A stretch of 42,868 nt of DNA from SMAG-U1939 sp035763125 (GTDB lineage: Bacteria > Chloroflexota > Ktedonobacteria > Ktedonobacterales > JADMIN01): contig DASUBU010000114.1 in the NCBI GenBank assembly GCA_035763125.1, positions 1-42,868 of the forward strand, written 5' to 3'. The position numbers and the translations under genes were made by a program. Positions 30,312-38,729 of the stretch are shown here, piece by piece; position 1 is the stretch's first letter, and each line of letters starts with the position of its first letter. The notes beneath the pieces were generated by a model. The model worked only from the letters and a program-made list of their open reading frames with translations, searched no databases and had not been told where the DNA came from.

Positions 30312-31544
30312 ATGCCGGCTGACGGCACGATCTACGACGCCGCGGTAGTCGGCGCCGGTCCCGCGGGTTCAGCCGCCGCGATCCATCTTGCGCGTGCCGG
30401 CTGCCGCGTTGTGCTGCTCGACAAAGCGGCGTTCCCGCGCGATAAGCCCTGCGCCGAATACCTCAGCCCCGCCGCCGAGCCGTTGCTGCGCGAGCTAGGT
30501 GTGCTCGACGAGATTGCCGCCGCTCATCCCGCCCGTCTGCGCGGCTTCCGCATCTACGCGCCCAACGGCCGCTGCTTTCAAGGTGACTTCGCGGCGACAC
30601 GCGACTCCGCCGGCCAGCCGTACTTCGAGACCGGCCTCGCCGTGCCGCGTCTCGTGCTGGATGCCGCGCTTGTCCGTGGCGCGCAGGCCGCCGGCGCCGA
30701 GCTGCGCGAGCGCTGGCGTCTCGCCACCCTCGTGCGCGATGCTGGTATCTGGACGCTGACGCCTGTGCCCAGTGGTGAGCCGGTTCGTGCGCGGCTGCTG
30801 ATCGCCGCCGACGGCGTCCACTCCACTGTCGCGCAGCGCCTTGGCCTGCGCGTCGGCGGCCGGCTGCGCAAGATCGCGCTGGTCGCCCACCTACGCGGCA
30901 TCGCCAGCTTGGCGGACTACGGCGAAATGCACGTCGCCAGCCGCCGCTATGTCGGCCTTGCCCCGCTCGACCCACCCGCGCGCGGCGACCGCTGCAATGT
31001 CGCCATGGTCGTGGACGAGCGCCGCGACGGCCCCAGGCTCGCCGGCCGGCCGGAGGCGTTCCTGCGGGAGGCGCTGGAGACCTTCCCGCGTCTGCACGGC
31101 CGCCTGGATCACGCGCATGTCGTCCGTCCCACGCTTGCCGTCAGCCGCCTCAGCGTCCACGTACGGCGGCTCTCCGGCGATGGGCTGCTGTTGGCCGGCG
31201 ATGCCGGCGGCTACTTCGATCCCTTTACTGGTGAGGGCATCTACCACGCGCTGCGCACCGCCCAGCTCGCCGCCAGGGTCGCCCACGACGCGCTCAGCCA
31301 GGGCACGCTCAATGCGGACACGCTCGCGCGCTACGACCGTCTCTGCCGCGCCGACTTTCGCGGCAAGCGTGCCGTCGAGTACCTCATCCAGTCCGCCGTG
31401 CAGGTTCCACCGCTGGCCAATCGCCTCGCCGCCGTGATGGCACGCAAGCCCGATCTCCCGCACACAGTAGTTGCCGTGACGGGCGACTTCCTGCCGCCGG
31501 CGGCTATCCTGCGCCCCGGCTTTCTGCTGCGCCTGCTCGTATGA
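30312..31544 (+). CDS. FAD-dependent oxidoreductase (geranylgeranyl reductase/monooxygenase-like)
   Basis: 410 residues; ATG 30312 with AGGAG seven bases upstream. N-terminal Rossmann FAD motif VVGAGPAGSAAAIHLARAG; PRDKPCAEYLSP (the RxKxCGE-like segment of the geranylgeranyl-reductase group); LLIAADGVHSTVAQRLGL (DG motif); LLLAGDAGGYFDPFTGEGIYHAL (GD motif contacting the FAD ribityl). The C-terminal ~80 residues, ending GDFLPPAAILRPGFLL, are less conserved. Close relatives in type III polyketide clusters hydroxylate or oxidise alkylresorcinol/alkylpyrone products; others reduce isoprenoid chains. Pairing with the upstream methyltransferase favours the first role, without proof. Confidence 0.87.
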   Translation: MPADGTIYDAAVVGAGPAGSAAAIHLARAGCRVVLLDKAAFPRDKPCAEYLSPAAEPLLRELGVLDEIAAAHPARLRGFRIYAPNGRCFQGDFAATRDSAGQPYFETGLAVPRLVLDAALVRGAQAAGAELRERWRLATLVRDAGIWTLTPVPSGEPVRARLLIAADGVHSTVAQRLGLRVGGRLRKIALVAHLRGIASLADYGEMHVASRRYVGLAPLDPPARGDRCNVAMVVDERRDGPRLAGRPEAFLREALETFPRLHGRLDHAHVVRPTLAVSRLSVHVRRLSGDGLLLAGDAGGYFDPFTGEGIYHALRTAQLAARVAHDALSQGTLNADTLARYDRLCRADFRGKRAVEYLIQSAVQVPPLANRLAAVMARKPDLPHTVVAVTGDFLPPAAILRPGFLLRLLV

Positions 31545-31797
31545 CGTTCGTGACATTGCGAGGGCGCCTCGTGTTCCCGGCGTGAGGGGCGTGCCATATC
31601 GTCCGATGTGAAGCGGCCTGCCGGCCCTGTCCGGAGTCGCGCCGCCGTGGTGGTCATGGCAGGGAGCATTGGGGACTCTGCACGGCCTGTGTGCTCTACG
31701 ACGGCACCGTCTTTGCGCTGTCGAGTGCGCATAGAGAGGTGCCGTTGGCCGGAAGGTACGACCTACTCGACGTTATTCACTGAGGAAGGGCGAGAAC

Positions 31798-34428
31798 GTG
31801 CTGATCCAGGATGCCAGCCTCACCGAGGTACGTGGGCTGACCTCGCAGCAGGTCGCGGAACGGCTGCGCCAGGAAGGCTATAACGAGCTGTCGTCCTCTC
31901 GCAAACGCGGAATTCTCGCGGTCGCCGCCGACGTTGCGCGCGAGCCGATGTTTCTCCTACTCATCGCGGCCGGCGCGGTCTACCTCGTGCTCGGCAGTCT
32001 CGGCGAGGCGCTTGCCCTGCTTGCCTCGATCTTCCTCATCATCGGCATCACCCTGTATCAGGAGCGCAAGACCGAGCGCGCCCTCGAAGCGCTGCGCGAT
32101 CTCTCTAGTCCGCGCGCGCTCGTCATCCGCGACGGCACGCAGCAGCGCATCGCCGGACGCGACGTCGTGCGCGGAGACCTGATCGTGCTGGCCGAGGGCG
32201 ATCGTGTTCCCGCCGATGGCGTGCTCCTCTCCGGCGCGAATGTCACGGCGGACGAGTCCCTGCTGACCGGCGAGTCGGTGCCGGTGCGCAAGCTGCCGCT
32301 GGCGCGGACCACTGGGGCGATGGCAGACGGCGGGCAGACGATGGCTCGGCCTGGCGGCGACGATCAACCGTTCGTCTACTCCGGCACGTTGATCGTCCAG
32401 GGGCGCGGCATCGCCGAGGTGCTCGCGACCGGCCCGAGGAGCGAGATAGGCAAGATCGGCCGCGCGCTGCAAGGGTTGCGAGTCGAGCGGACACCGTTAC
32501 AGCGCGAGACCGGCCGCGTCGTCCGCTTCCTGGCAATCTGGGGCCTCTTGCTCTGCGTCGTGCTCGTGGTCGGCTACGGCCTGCTGCGCGGCCAGTGGCT
32601 CGACGGCATACTCGCCGGGATCGCGCTGGCGATGTCGGTGCTACCCGAAGAGTTCCCGGTCGTGCTCACCGTCTTCCTGGCTCTGGGCGCATGGCGACTC
32701 GCGCAGAAGCGTGTGCTGACGCGCCGCGTGCCGGCCGTCGAGACGCTTGGCGCGGCGACCGTGCTGTGCGTGGATAAGACCGGCACGCTCACGCAGAACC
32801 GCATGACCGTTCGGCAGCTGTTCTCCCATGGCGACACGTTCTCACTTGGGCAACACGCCGAGCAGCCGATCCCTCCGGCTTTTCGCGAGCTTGCCGAGTA
32901 TAGCGTGCTGGCGAGCCAGAGCGATCCCTTTGATCCGATGGAGAAGGCGATCCATGCGTTCGCGGAGGCCGCGCTGCCGCCGGCTGACCGTTCACGCTCC
33001 GGCTGGATCCTCGTCCGCGAGTACCCCCTGACGCCGCACCTGCTGGCTGTCACGCGCGTGTGGGCGTCGCCTGAGAGCGCCGGACGCATGGTGGCGACCA
33101 AGGGCGCGCCAGAGGCCATCGCGGACCTGTGCCACCTCGAAGGGTCCGCGCGCGCAGCGCTCATGGAGCATGTCGCCGAGATGGTGAGGGATGGACTGCG
33201 CGTCCTCGGCGTGGCGCGGGCGCGTGCTATCTCGCCGAACCTGCCCGCGCAGCCCGATGGCTTCGACTTTGAGCTTATCGGCTTGATCGGGCTCGCCGAT
33301 CCTATCCGCCCTGAGGTGCCGGCGGCGGTTCAGGAAGCGTACGGTGCCGGTATCCGCGTGGTGATGATCACCGGCGACTACCCTGGCACGGCCCAGGCGA
33401 TTGCCAGGCGGATCGGCCTGCGCGATCCCGACCGCGTCATCACAGGTCCGATGTTGGATGCGATGGACGACGCCGCGCTGCGCGAACGCGTGGAGACCAC
33501 CAACATCTTCGCCCGCGTCGTGCCGGAGCAAAAGCTGCGGCTCGTCGAGGCGCTCAAGGCGCGCGGCGAGATTGTGGCCATGACGGGCGACGGCGTCAAC
33601 GATGCCCCCGCGCTCAAGGCGGCGAATATCGGCATCGCCATGGGCGGCCGCGGGACCGACGTCGCGCGCGAGGCGGCGGCGCTGGTGCTGCTCGACGACG
33701 ACTTTTCCTCCATCGTGCGGGCGGTTCGTATGGGTCGGCGCATCTTCGACAATCTGCGTAAGGCGATGTCCTATGTGCTGGCCATCCACGTGCCGATCGC
33801 CGGCATGGCGCTGCTGCCGGTGCTCTTCGGCTGGCCGCTGGTGCTGATGCCGGTCCAGATCGTCTTTCTGGAGCTCATCATTGATCCGGCCAGCTCGGTT
33901 GTCTTCGAGGCCGAGCCCGAAGAGGCGGACGTCATGCGCCGGCCGCCGCGCGATCCCAGGGCACCACTCTTCACGCGCGCGATCGTCGGGCTCAGCCTCC
34001 TAGAGGGCGCGAGCATCTTCGCGATTGTGCTGGCCGTCTTCCGGCTTTCGCTCGCTCTCGGCTCATCAGAGAGCGAGGCCCGCGCGCTCACCTTCACCAC
34101 ACTGGTCATCGCCAATCTGGCGCTGGTGCTCACCACGCGCTCGCGAACGCGCGTCATCTTCGCCACGCTGCGCTCGCCCAACGCCGCTCTGTGGTGGATC
34201 ATCGGCGGTGCGGTGGCGCTTCTGGCGCTGGTGTTGTACGTTCCCTTCTTGCGCGGCCTGTTCGGCTTCGCCTTCCTCCACCCAAATGATTTGCTGATCT
34301 GCCTGGCTGCCGGATTTGCCAGCATTCTCTGGTTCGAGGCCCTCAAGCTGGCCCGTGGCTGGTGGCTGTTGTCTCGCGCGCGGCGGGCCGCTAGATCGGG
34401 CAGTCCTGGCGCTGCGTCTTCGCCATAA
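31798..34428 (+). CDS. Cation-transporting P-type ATPase (PEEFP subtype)
   Basis: 876 residues; GTG 31798 with GAGGAAGG eight bases upstream. The cation-ATPase N-terminal domain (GLTSQQVAERLRQEGYNEL) is followed by two membrane helices, the actuator with TGES 157-160, and helices 3-4 with PEEFP 283-287 (SVLPEEFPVVLTVF). Then DKTGTLT with phosphorylated D326, MVATKGAPE in the nucleotide domain, MTGDGVNDAPALKAA around 595-609, and about six C-terminal helices. There is no heavy-metal-binding domain or CPC motif, so it is not a copper/cadmium pump; general architecture is P2 (Ca2+-like). PEEFP in place of PEGLP marks a subgroup whose ion I cannot state. It stands alone between a flavoprotein and a methyltransferase gene. 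Confidence 0.93.
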   Translation: MLIQDASLTEVRGLTSQQVAERLRQEGYNELSSSRKRGILAVAADVAREPMFLLLIAAGAVYLVLGSLGEALALLASIFLIIGITLYQERKTERALEALRDLSSPRALVIRDGTQQRIAGRDVVRGDLIVLAEGDRVPADGVLLSGANVTADESLLTGESVPVRKLPLARTTGAMADGGQTMARPGGDDQPFVYSGTLIVQGRGIAEVLATGPRSEIGKIGRALQGLRVERTPLQRETGRVVRFLAIWGLLLCVVLVVGYGLLRGQWLDGILAGIALAMSVLPEEFPVVLTVFLALGAWRLAQKRVLTRRVPAVETLGAATVLCVDKTGTLTQNRMTVRQLFSHGDTFSLGQHAEQPIPPAFRELAEYSVLASQSDPFDPMEKAIHAFAEAALPPADRSRSGWILVREYPLTPHLLAVTRVWASPESAGRMVATKGAPEAIADLCHLEGSARAALMEHVAEMVRDGLRVLGVARARAISPNLPAQPDGFDFELIGLIGLADPIRPEVPAAVQEAYGAGIRVVMITGDYPGTAQAIARRIGLRDPDRVITGPMLDAMDDAALRERVETTNIFARVVPEQKLRLVEALKARGEIVAMTGDGVNDAPALKAANIGIAMGGRGTDVAREAAALVLLDDDFSSIVRAVRMGRRIFDNLRKAMSYVLAIHVPIAGMALLPVLFGWPLVLMPVQIVFLELIIDPASSVVFEAEPEEADVMRRPPRDPRAPLFTRAIVGLSLLEGASIFAIVLAVFRLSLALGSSESEARALTFTTLVIANLALVLTTRSRTRVIFATLRSPNAALWWIIGGAVALLALVLYVPFLRGLFGFAFLHPNDLLICLAAGFASILWFEALKLARGWWLLSRARRAARSGSPGAASSP

Positions 34429-34431
34429 CGC

Positions 34432-34460
34432 GATTCGGCCACGCTGCGCGAGACCGAATC
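34432..34460 (+). terminator. Hairpin directly after the P-type ATPase gene
   Basis: GATTCGG (34432-34438) and CCGAATC (34454-34460) form a 7-bp stem with a 15-base loop beginning four bases after the stop codon. No T-run follows, so it may protect the 3' end or contribute to termination rather than being a classical intrinsic terminator. Confidence 0.4.
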
Positions 34461-34543
34461 GAGGCAGAGTCCCCCACAATCAGTCTGGCCGCGCAGTATG
34501 GACGTGCTTACGTTGTGCGCCCCTCCTTGTGCCCCCCCTCGCT

Positions 34544-34573
34544 TTGGGCAGCGGGCGCGGCTCATGGTACGAT
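34544..34573 (+). promoter_or_regulatory. Candidate promoter of the small methyltransferase gene
   Basis: TTGGGC (34544-34549), an 18-base spacer and TACGAT (34568-34573) are an acceptable sigma-70-like pair 53 bases ahead of the start codon at 34626. Confidence 0.4.
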
Positions 34574-34625
34574 GGCACGCAGAGGTCGTGTGTCCTCGCA
34601 CCGTCCACCACTGAGGAGCATCGCT

Positions 34626-35270
34626 ATGCCTCGCCGCTCCGCTCGCGACCGGCTCGACACGCTGCGCCGCCGCATGAGCTTCACGCTCTCGTACCTGCGG
34701 GGCCAGGCGCGCTGGGATACCGGGATCAGCCCGCCGGAGCTGGTCGAAACCATTGAGGGGCCACACGCCGCACCGCCAGGCCGTGCCCTCGATCTGGGCT
34801 GTGGCACCGGCACCAACGCGCTCTACCTCGCGCGCCACGGCTGGCATGCCACCGGCGTTGACTTCGCTGGCCCCGCCATTGCGCGGGCGAAGGCCAAGGC
34901 GGCCGCAGCGGCTACCCTGCCTGGATCTGTGCGCTTCTTGCGCGGCGATGTCACCGCGCTGGAGACCCTCGATCTCGGTGCCCCCTTCGATCTGCTCTTC
35001 GATGTCGGCTGCCTGCATGGTCTGCCGCCCGCTGACCGCGCTCGCTATGCCGCCGGGCTGTCGCGGGTCGCCGCTCCACAAGCCCTATTTCTGCTCTACA
35101 CGTTCTCGCCGCGCGTCGTGCACGGCCGAACGGTCGGCATGACCCAGGACGAGGTGCGCGCGCTCCTCGCCGCTGACTTCACCGTTGAGCGTGTGCTGGG
35201 GGGCACTTTCCACGACCTGCCCTCCGCCTGGTTCTGGCTGCGCCGCTTGGATTCATCGAGCAAGCCGTGA
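34626..35270 (+). CDS. Class I SAM-dependent methyltransferase (thiopurine/tellurite-resistance-like)
   Basis: 214 residues; ATG 34626 with GAGGAG seven bases upstream. N-terminal YLRGQARWDTGISPPELVE is typical of the TPMT/TehB-like group, followed by ALDLGCGTGTNALYLARHGW (motif I), GVDFAGPAIARAKAKA (acidic loop), VRFLRGDVTAL, FDLLFDVGCLHGLPPADR (post II) and LFLLYTFSPR. The N-terminal 20 residues are Arg-rich. Substrates of such enzymes are small thiols, metalloids or other small molecules; none is evident here. It is followed on the same strand by the LOG gene after about 250 bases that contain no recognised gene. Confidence 0.87.
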   Translation: MPRRSARDRLDTLRRRMSFTLSYLRGQARWDTGISPPELVETIEGPHAAPPGRALDLGCGTGTNALYLARHGWHATGVDFAGPAIARAKAKAAAAATLPGSVRFLRGDVTALETLDLGAPFDLLFDVGCLHGLPPADRARYAAGLSRVAAPQALFLLYTFSPRVVHGRTVGMTQDEVRALLAADFTVERVLGGTFHDLPSAWFWLRRLDSSSKP

Positions 35271-35520
35271 GGGGCCGCGGCACGGCCATGTGCTCGACGC
35301 GCCAAGCCCCGCCACCTCTCCGCGTACATTTTGTTGGGGCGTGTTGCTGACACCCCTTCCGACTCGATGCGGACCCTTGACGGCTCGATTCCTGCGACCC
35401 GATCTGCGCTGGAGCATGCGACTGTTCCGTGGGGCAGACGGTCGGTGCTACGATATCGGCTACAGCAGCGCCGTATGCGATGCCCGCGTGGGCGTCTCAG
35501 TTCCTGAAGCGAGGCCCGGC

Positions 35521-36303
35521 ATGGCGAGCACGCCCAACCAACTCCCGTTCCCCTACCGTGCCCGCGAAGCCTTCGACTACGAACACGATCCCACCTGGCG
35601 AATATTCCGCATCATGTCCGAATTCGTCGAGGGTTTCAGCTTCCTTGCCCACATCCAGCGCAGCGTCACTGTCTTCGGCTCCGCGCGCTTTGCCGAATCC
35701 AGCCCCTACTACGAGAAGGCCCGCCAGCTTGGCTGGCGGCTCGCCCAGGCTGGATACACCGTCGTCACTGGCGGTGGCCCGGGCATCATGCAGGCCGCCA
35801 ATCAGGGCGCCTGCGAGGCGCACGGCACCTCCGTCGGCCTCAACATCCAGCTCCCGCACGAGCAGCGCACCAATCCCTTCGTCACGATGAGCGAAAGCTT
35901 TCACTACTTCTTCAGCCGCAAGGTGATGCTCGACTTCTCCGCCGAGGCCTATGTCTTCTTCCCCGGCGGCTACGGCACGCTCGACGAGTACTTTGAGCTG
36001 CTCACGCTGGTGCAGACCGGCAAGGTGGACCACATGGCGCCCATCATCATGGTCGGCACCGATTACTGGGGGCCGCTCGCCAACTGGATGCGCGAGATGC
36101 TGCTGGAGACGTTTCACACGATCTCGCCCGGCGATCTCTCCATCTGGACCCTCACCGACGACATCGAGCAGGTCATGCTGCTGATCGAGACGGGGGTGCA
36201 GCAGCAGGTCGAGCAACGTATCGCCGTCACCGGCCAGCAAGACGTGACACCCAATGAGAAGCTTGCCCAGGCCACCCGACCGATGACCGGCACCGAGCAA
36301 TGA
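35521..36303 (+). CDS. LOG-family protein (nucleoside 5'-monophosphate phosphoribohydrolase type)
   Basis: 260 residues. ATG 35521 starts the conserved protein; the SD is only moderate (GCGAGG), but upstream in-frame sequence is not protein-like. Lysine-decarboxylase-like/LOG Rossmann fold: VTVFGSARF at 49-57, VVTGGGPGIMQAANQGA at 81-97, SRKVML at 132-137, and the signature PGGYGTLDE at 148-156. Proteins with GGGPGIM and PGGxGTxxE cleave the N-glycosidic bond of nucleotides such as cytokinin riboside monophosphates or AMP/CMP; many have been misnamed lysine decarboxylases. The N-terminal 40 residues and the C-terminal Gln/Thr-rich tail are extra to the core. It is cytoplasmic. Confidence 0.92.
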   Translation: MASTPNQLPFPYRAREAFDYEHDPTWRIFRIMSEFVEGFSFLAHIQRSVTVFGSARFAESSPYYEKARQLGWRLAQAGYTVVTGGGPGIMQAANQGACEAHGTSVGLNIQLPHEQRTNPFVTMSESFHYFFSRKVMLDFSAEAYVFFPGGYGTLDEYFELLTLVQTGKVDHMAPIIMVGTDYWGPLANWMREMLLETFHTISPGDLSIWTLTDDIEQVMLLIETGVQQQVEQRIAVTGQQDVTPNEKLAQATRPMTGTEQ

Positions 36304-36345
36304 CGGCGCACTTGCGGAGTTGACTTTGGGCGGCAACACACGGCA

Positions 36346-36394
36346 CGATTGGGTGAAGAGAATCGGGCGGTAAGCGATTAGCGATTGGGTGGAG
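36346..36394 (+). repeat. 13-bp near-perfect direct repeat upstream of the PLD-like gene
   Basis: CGATTGGGTGAAG (36346-36358) recurs as CGATTGGGTGGAG (36382-36394), one mismatch, 36 bases apart. The second copy runs into the ribosome binding site of the PLD-like gene. Also nearby is TTGACT at 36320, a possible -35 element. Confidence 0.4.
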
Positions 36395-36397
36395 TGT

Positions 36398-37522
36398 ATG
36401 AATGATGCGGCGAGCGGGCCAGGGGAGGCGCCCGCCAGCGCCATCGAGGTGCGGTTCCTGGCGGAGGGCGAGCAGACGGCGCAGAGTGTGGCCCAGCGAT
36501 TGGCGGACTTCATCGCCAGCGCTCAGCAGAGTCTCGACATCGCGATCTACGACTTCCGCCTGAGCGATCCGCTCAAAGTGATCCTGGCCGGCGCGCTCGG
36601 CGCGCGCGCGCGGGCCGGCGTCCGCATCCGCATCGCCTTCGATGCCGACAAGCTCCCCGTCCCTCAACTGGTTGCTGGCATGGACCCCGCGCCCTCCGGT
36701 ACTGATGGCTTCGTCCAGTCGCTCGGCTACCCCTTCCGGCGCATCGGCGGCATGAAGCTGATGCACCAGAAGTACATCGTTCGCGATGCCGGGCTGCAAT
36801 CTGCCGCCGTTTGGACTGGCTCGACCAACTTCACCGATGACTCCTGGACGCTGCAAGAGAACAACATCCTCATCCTGCCCTCGCCGGTTCTCGCCCGTGC
36901 CTACACCCAGGATTTCGAGGCGCTGTGGCAATCCGGTGACATCGCCGACACTGGCGACATTGACACCGATCCCGTCGAGCTGCGCTACGAGGATGCGCCC
37001 GCGATGGTCCAGGTCTACTTCTCGCCGGGCTGCGGCCCGACCATTGACTACGACGTCGCGCGGATCGTCGCCGGCGCGACCCGCCGCGTGCGCATCTGCA
37101 GTATGCTGCTCAACTCCAGCGGCTTCATCTCCGCGCTGAGCGACCTGCTGCGCACAAATCAGGCGCCGGTCAGCGGTATCTACGATCGCACGCAGATGCA
37201 GCAGGTGCTGGTGGATTGGCAGGCCGTCCGCCACAACCGCTGGAAGATCCCGGCGGTCGAAGACATCGTCGCAGCCGCTGGCCTGGTGGGCAAGAACTCG
37301 ACGCCCTTCGCTCCCAATGCGCGGCATGACTACATGCACAACAAGACGTTGGTGGTGGACGATACCGTCATCACCGGCTCGTACAACTTTTCGCGCAGCG
37401 CCGAGTTCAATGCCGAGAACATCCTGATCATTGACTCGCCGGCTCTCGCCGACGCCTATAGCGCCTACACCGATCACCTAATGCGCAAGTACGCTGGCGA
37501 CAGCGTCGGGCGGCTGGAGTAG
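36398..37522 (+). CDS. Phospholipase D-like protein with two HKD motifs
   Basis: 374 residues from ATG 36398 (GGTGGAG upstream at a close spacing; GTG 36389 is an alternative adding three residues). Two catalytic motifs are intact: HQKYIVRD followed by WTGSTNFTDDSW, and HNKTLVVDD followed by ITGSYNFSRSAEFNAEN, separated by about 185 residues, as in bilobed PLD-superfamily enzymes. SAQQSLDIAIYDFRLSDPL opens the first lobe. There is no signal peptide, so it is probably cytoplasmic; substrate may be a phospholipid, a nuclease-type substrate (as in Nuc) or another phosphodiester. The sequence does not decide. It is on the same strand as the LOG gene, 94 bases after it. Confidence 0.88.
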   Translation: MNDAASGPGEAPASAIEVRFLAEGEQTAQSVAQRLADFIASAQQSLDIAIYDFRLSDPLKVILAGALGARARAGVRIRIAFDADKLPVPQLVAGMDPAPSGTDGFVQSLGYPFRRIGGMKLMHQKYIVRDAGLQSAAVWTGSTNFTDDSWTLQENNILILPSPVLARAYTQDFEALWQSGDIADTGDIDTDPVELRYEDAPAMVQVYFSPGCGPTIDYDVARIVAGATRRVRICSMLLNSSGFISALSDLLRTNQAPVSGIYDRTQMQQVLVDWQAVRHNRWKIPAVEDIVAAAGLVGKNSTPFAPNARHDYMHNKTLVVDDTVITGSYNFSRSAEFNAENILIIDSPALADAYSAYTDHLMRKYAGDSVGRLE

Positions 37523-37550
37523 CGCGGCGGGCAGGGGCAGCCGGATCGCG

Positions 37551-37970
37551 CTAACTGGCCGCCGAGCCAACTGTGCGCGCGTTGCCGGCCATGCCGCCTT
37601 CGCCGAGGCCCCAACTGATGATACGAGCCGGCTGGATGCGGAACATCTCAGGATCGAAGCCTGGCCCGATCTGCTCGCCGCCGCTCTCATGCACCTTCGC
37701 CGTCCCGCGGATCTCAATTCCGCGCACTCGCCATGGCGTGACCGAGGCCAGGTCGTCAATCACGAACGCTACGCGCGGATTGCGCAGGACGTCGCGGTAC
37801 TTCTTGCGGGCCGCGAAGCCGTGGCCGCCGACATCAATCGTGTCGTGGTCGGGATTGTAGCGGAAGCCAACAGGTACGACGTGCGGCTGGCTGTCGGGCC
37901 CCGCCGTGGCGATGCGACCCAGCCGCTGAGTCTGCAAATAGGCCAGCTCGGCCTGCGTAAAGACACTCAT
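37551..37970 (-). CDS. PPOX-class (split beta-barrel) F420-dependent-type oxidoreductase
   Basis: 139 residues; ATG 37970 with AGGAG eight bases upstream. A longer in-frame extension to 38231 is rejected as non-protein-like. Small flavin/F420-binding split-barrel protein: FTQAELAYLQTQRLGRIATAG, QPHVVPVGFRYNPDHDTIDVGG, KYRDVLRNPRVAFVIDD, PWRVRGIEIRGTAKV, and C-terminal RIQPARIISWGL. This pattern matches the PPOX family annotated as F420-dependent (MSMEG_5819-like) from memory; cofactor is not proven. It converges on the PLD-like gene, leaving 28 bases between them, and is divergent from the following hypothetical gene. Confidence 0.86.
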   Translation of the reverse strand: MSVFTQAELAYLQTQRLGRIATAGPDSQPHVVPVGFRYNPDHDTIDVGGHGFAARKKYRDVLRNPRVAFVIDDLASVTPWRVRGIEIRGTAKVHESGGEQIGPGFDPEMFRIQPARIISWGLGEGGMAGNARTVGSAAS

Positions 37971-38069
37971 GTCCTCTTCTCCTCTCACACTCACGACCAG
38001 CCCAATACCACACTGGCTACCACAGAGTGATAGCAGCTTCCCGCGCGCCGGGTAATCGGCCGTTCGGCC

Positions 38070-38085
38070 AGACCGTACCTGGTCT
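38070..38085. repeat. Inverted repeat in the F420-type/hypothetical divergent region
   Basis: AGACC (38070-38074), six bases and GGTCT (38081-38085) form an inverted repeat; just to its left GGCCGTTCGGCC is another small palindrome. Both sit midway in the 228-base divergent region and could be operator sites. Confidence 0.35.
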
Positions 38086-38198
38086 TTCGGCGTGGGTTCC
38101 GTATGACGTGCGCGTGAGGGGATCGTGAGTTGGCGTGCTGGCATGGACTGTGCACTTGATGCTGCTTGAACGGGTGTTCTATCGAGAGGAGGGTTCAG

Positions 38199-38696
38199 AT
38201 GAGCAATAGGCAGCAACAGCAGCGCCGCCACGCGGGCGAGCGCGGCGACAAGCGGAAGACATCAGGTCAGCGCGGCCAGGACAGCCAGCTTAGTGACTCA
38301 CCGATGATGCGACATCTGCTCGACGGCCTTGAGGCCGGCACGGACATTGGCCATTACGGGCGGTTGACGTTTGTCATGGTGGCGCGTTTCTTTATGAGGG
38401 AGGATGAGCTCGTCGGCCTGCTCGAACGTCAGCCCGACGTCTCGCACGAGGACGCGCTCGCCCTCGTCACCGAGGTCGCCGAGCGGGATTACAGCCCGCC
38501 GCAGCGCGACACCATCCTGCGCTGGCAGCAGCGCCAGGACTTCCCGATCTGCCTGGAGGTTGACGACCCACGGGGCTGCGACGTCTACCGCGATTTGCAG
38601 TTTCCCGAGCAGGTTTACAATCATATCCAGCAGTTCTATCTCGACCAAGCCGAGGCTGAAGGAGCCGAAGGCGAGGAAAGCGTACGCCAGCCATAG
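38199..38696 (+). CDS. Hypothetical protein, likely conserved (165 residues)
   Basis: ATG 38199 follows a near-perfect GAGGAGGG ribosome binding site five bases upstream. The first 45 residues are Gln/Arg/Gly-rich and disordered (repeated QQQQ, RRHAGERG). The rest is a compact helical domain: MMRHLLDGLEAGTDIGHYGR, LTFVMVARFFMREDELVGLL, ALALVTEVAERDYSPPQRDTI, then a Cys-containing segment DFPICLEVDDPRGCDVYRDL and QFPEQVYNHIQQFYLD. The tail is acidic. I recall similar proteins of unknown function in Chloroflexota but cannot name a domain. The paired cysteines in CLEVDDPRGC could bind metal or form a disulfide. It is divergent from the F420-type gene and 33 bases ahead of gamma-glutamyltransferase. 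Confidence 0.75.
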   Translation: MSNRQQQQRRHAGERGDKRKTSGQRGQDSQLSDSPMMRHLLDGLEAGTDIGHYGRLTFVMVARFFMREDELVGLLERQPDVSHEDALALVTEVAERDYSPPQRDTILRWQQRQDFPICLEVDDPRGCDVYRDLQFPEQVYNHIQQFYLDQAEAEGAEGEESVRQP

Positions 38697-38729
38697 CGCT
38701 GGCCGTTAGAAAGTGAGCAAGGTGCCGCC

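Noticed and set aside
36227..37477. 416-codon minus-strand frame opposite the PLD-like gene
   Set aside because: Antisense to two complete HKD motifs; composition is Val/Asp/Gly/Arg-biased shadow sequence.
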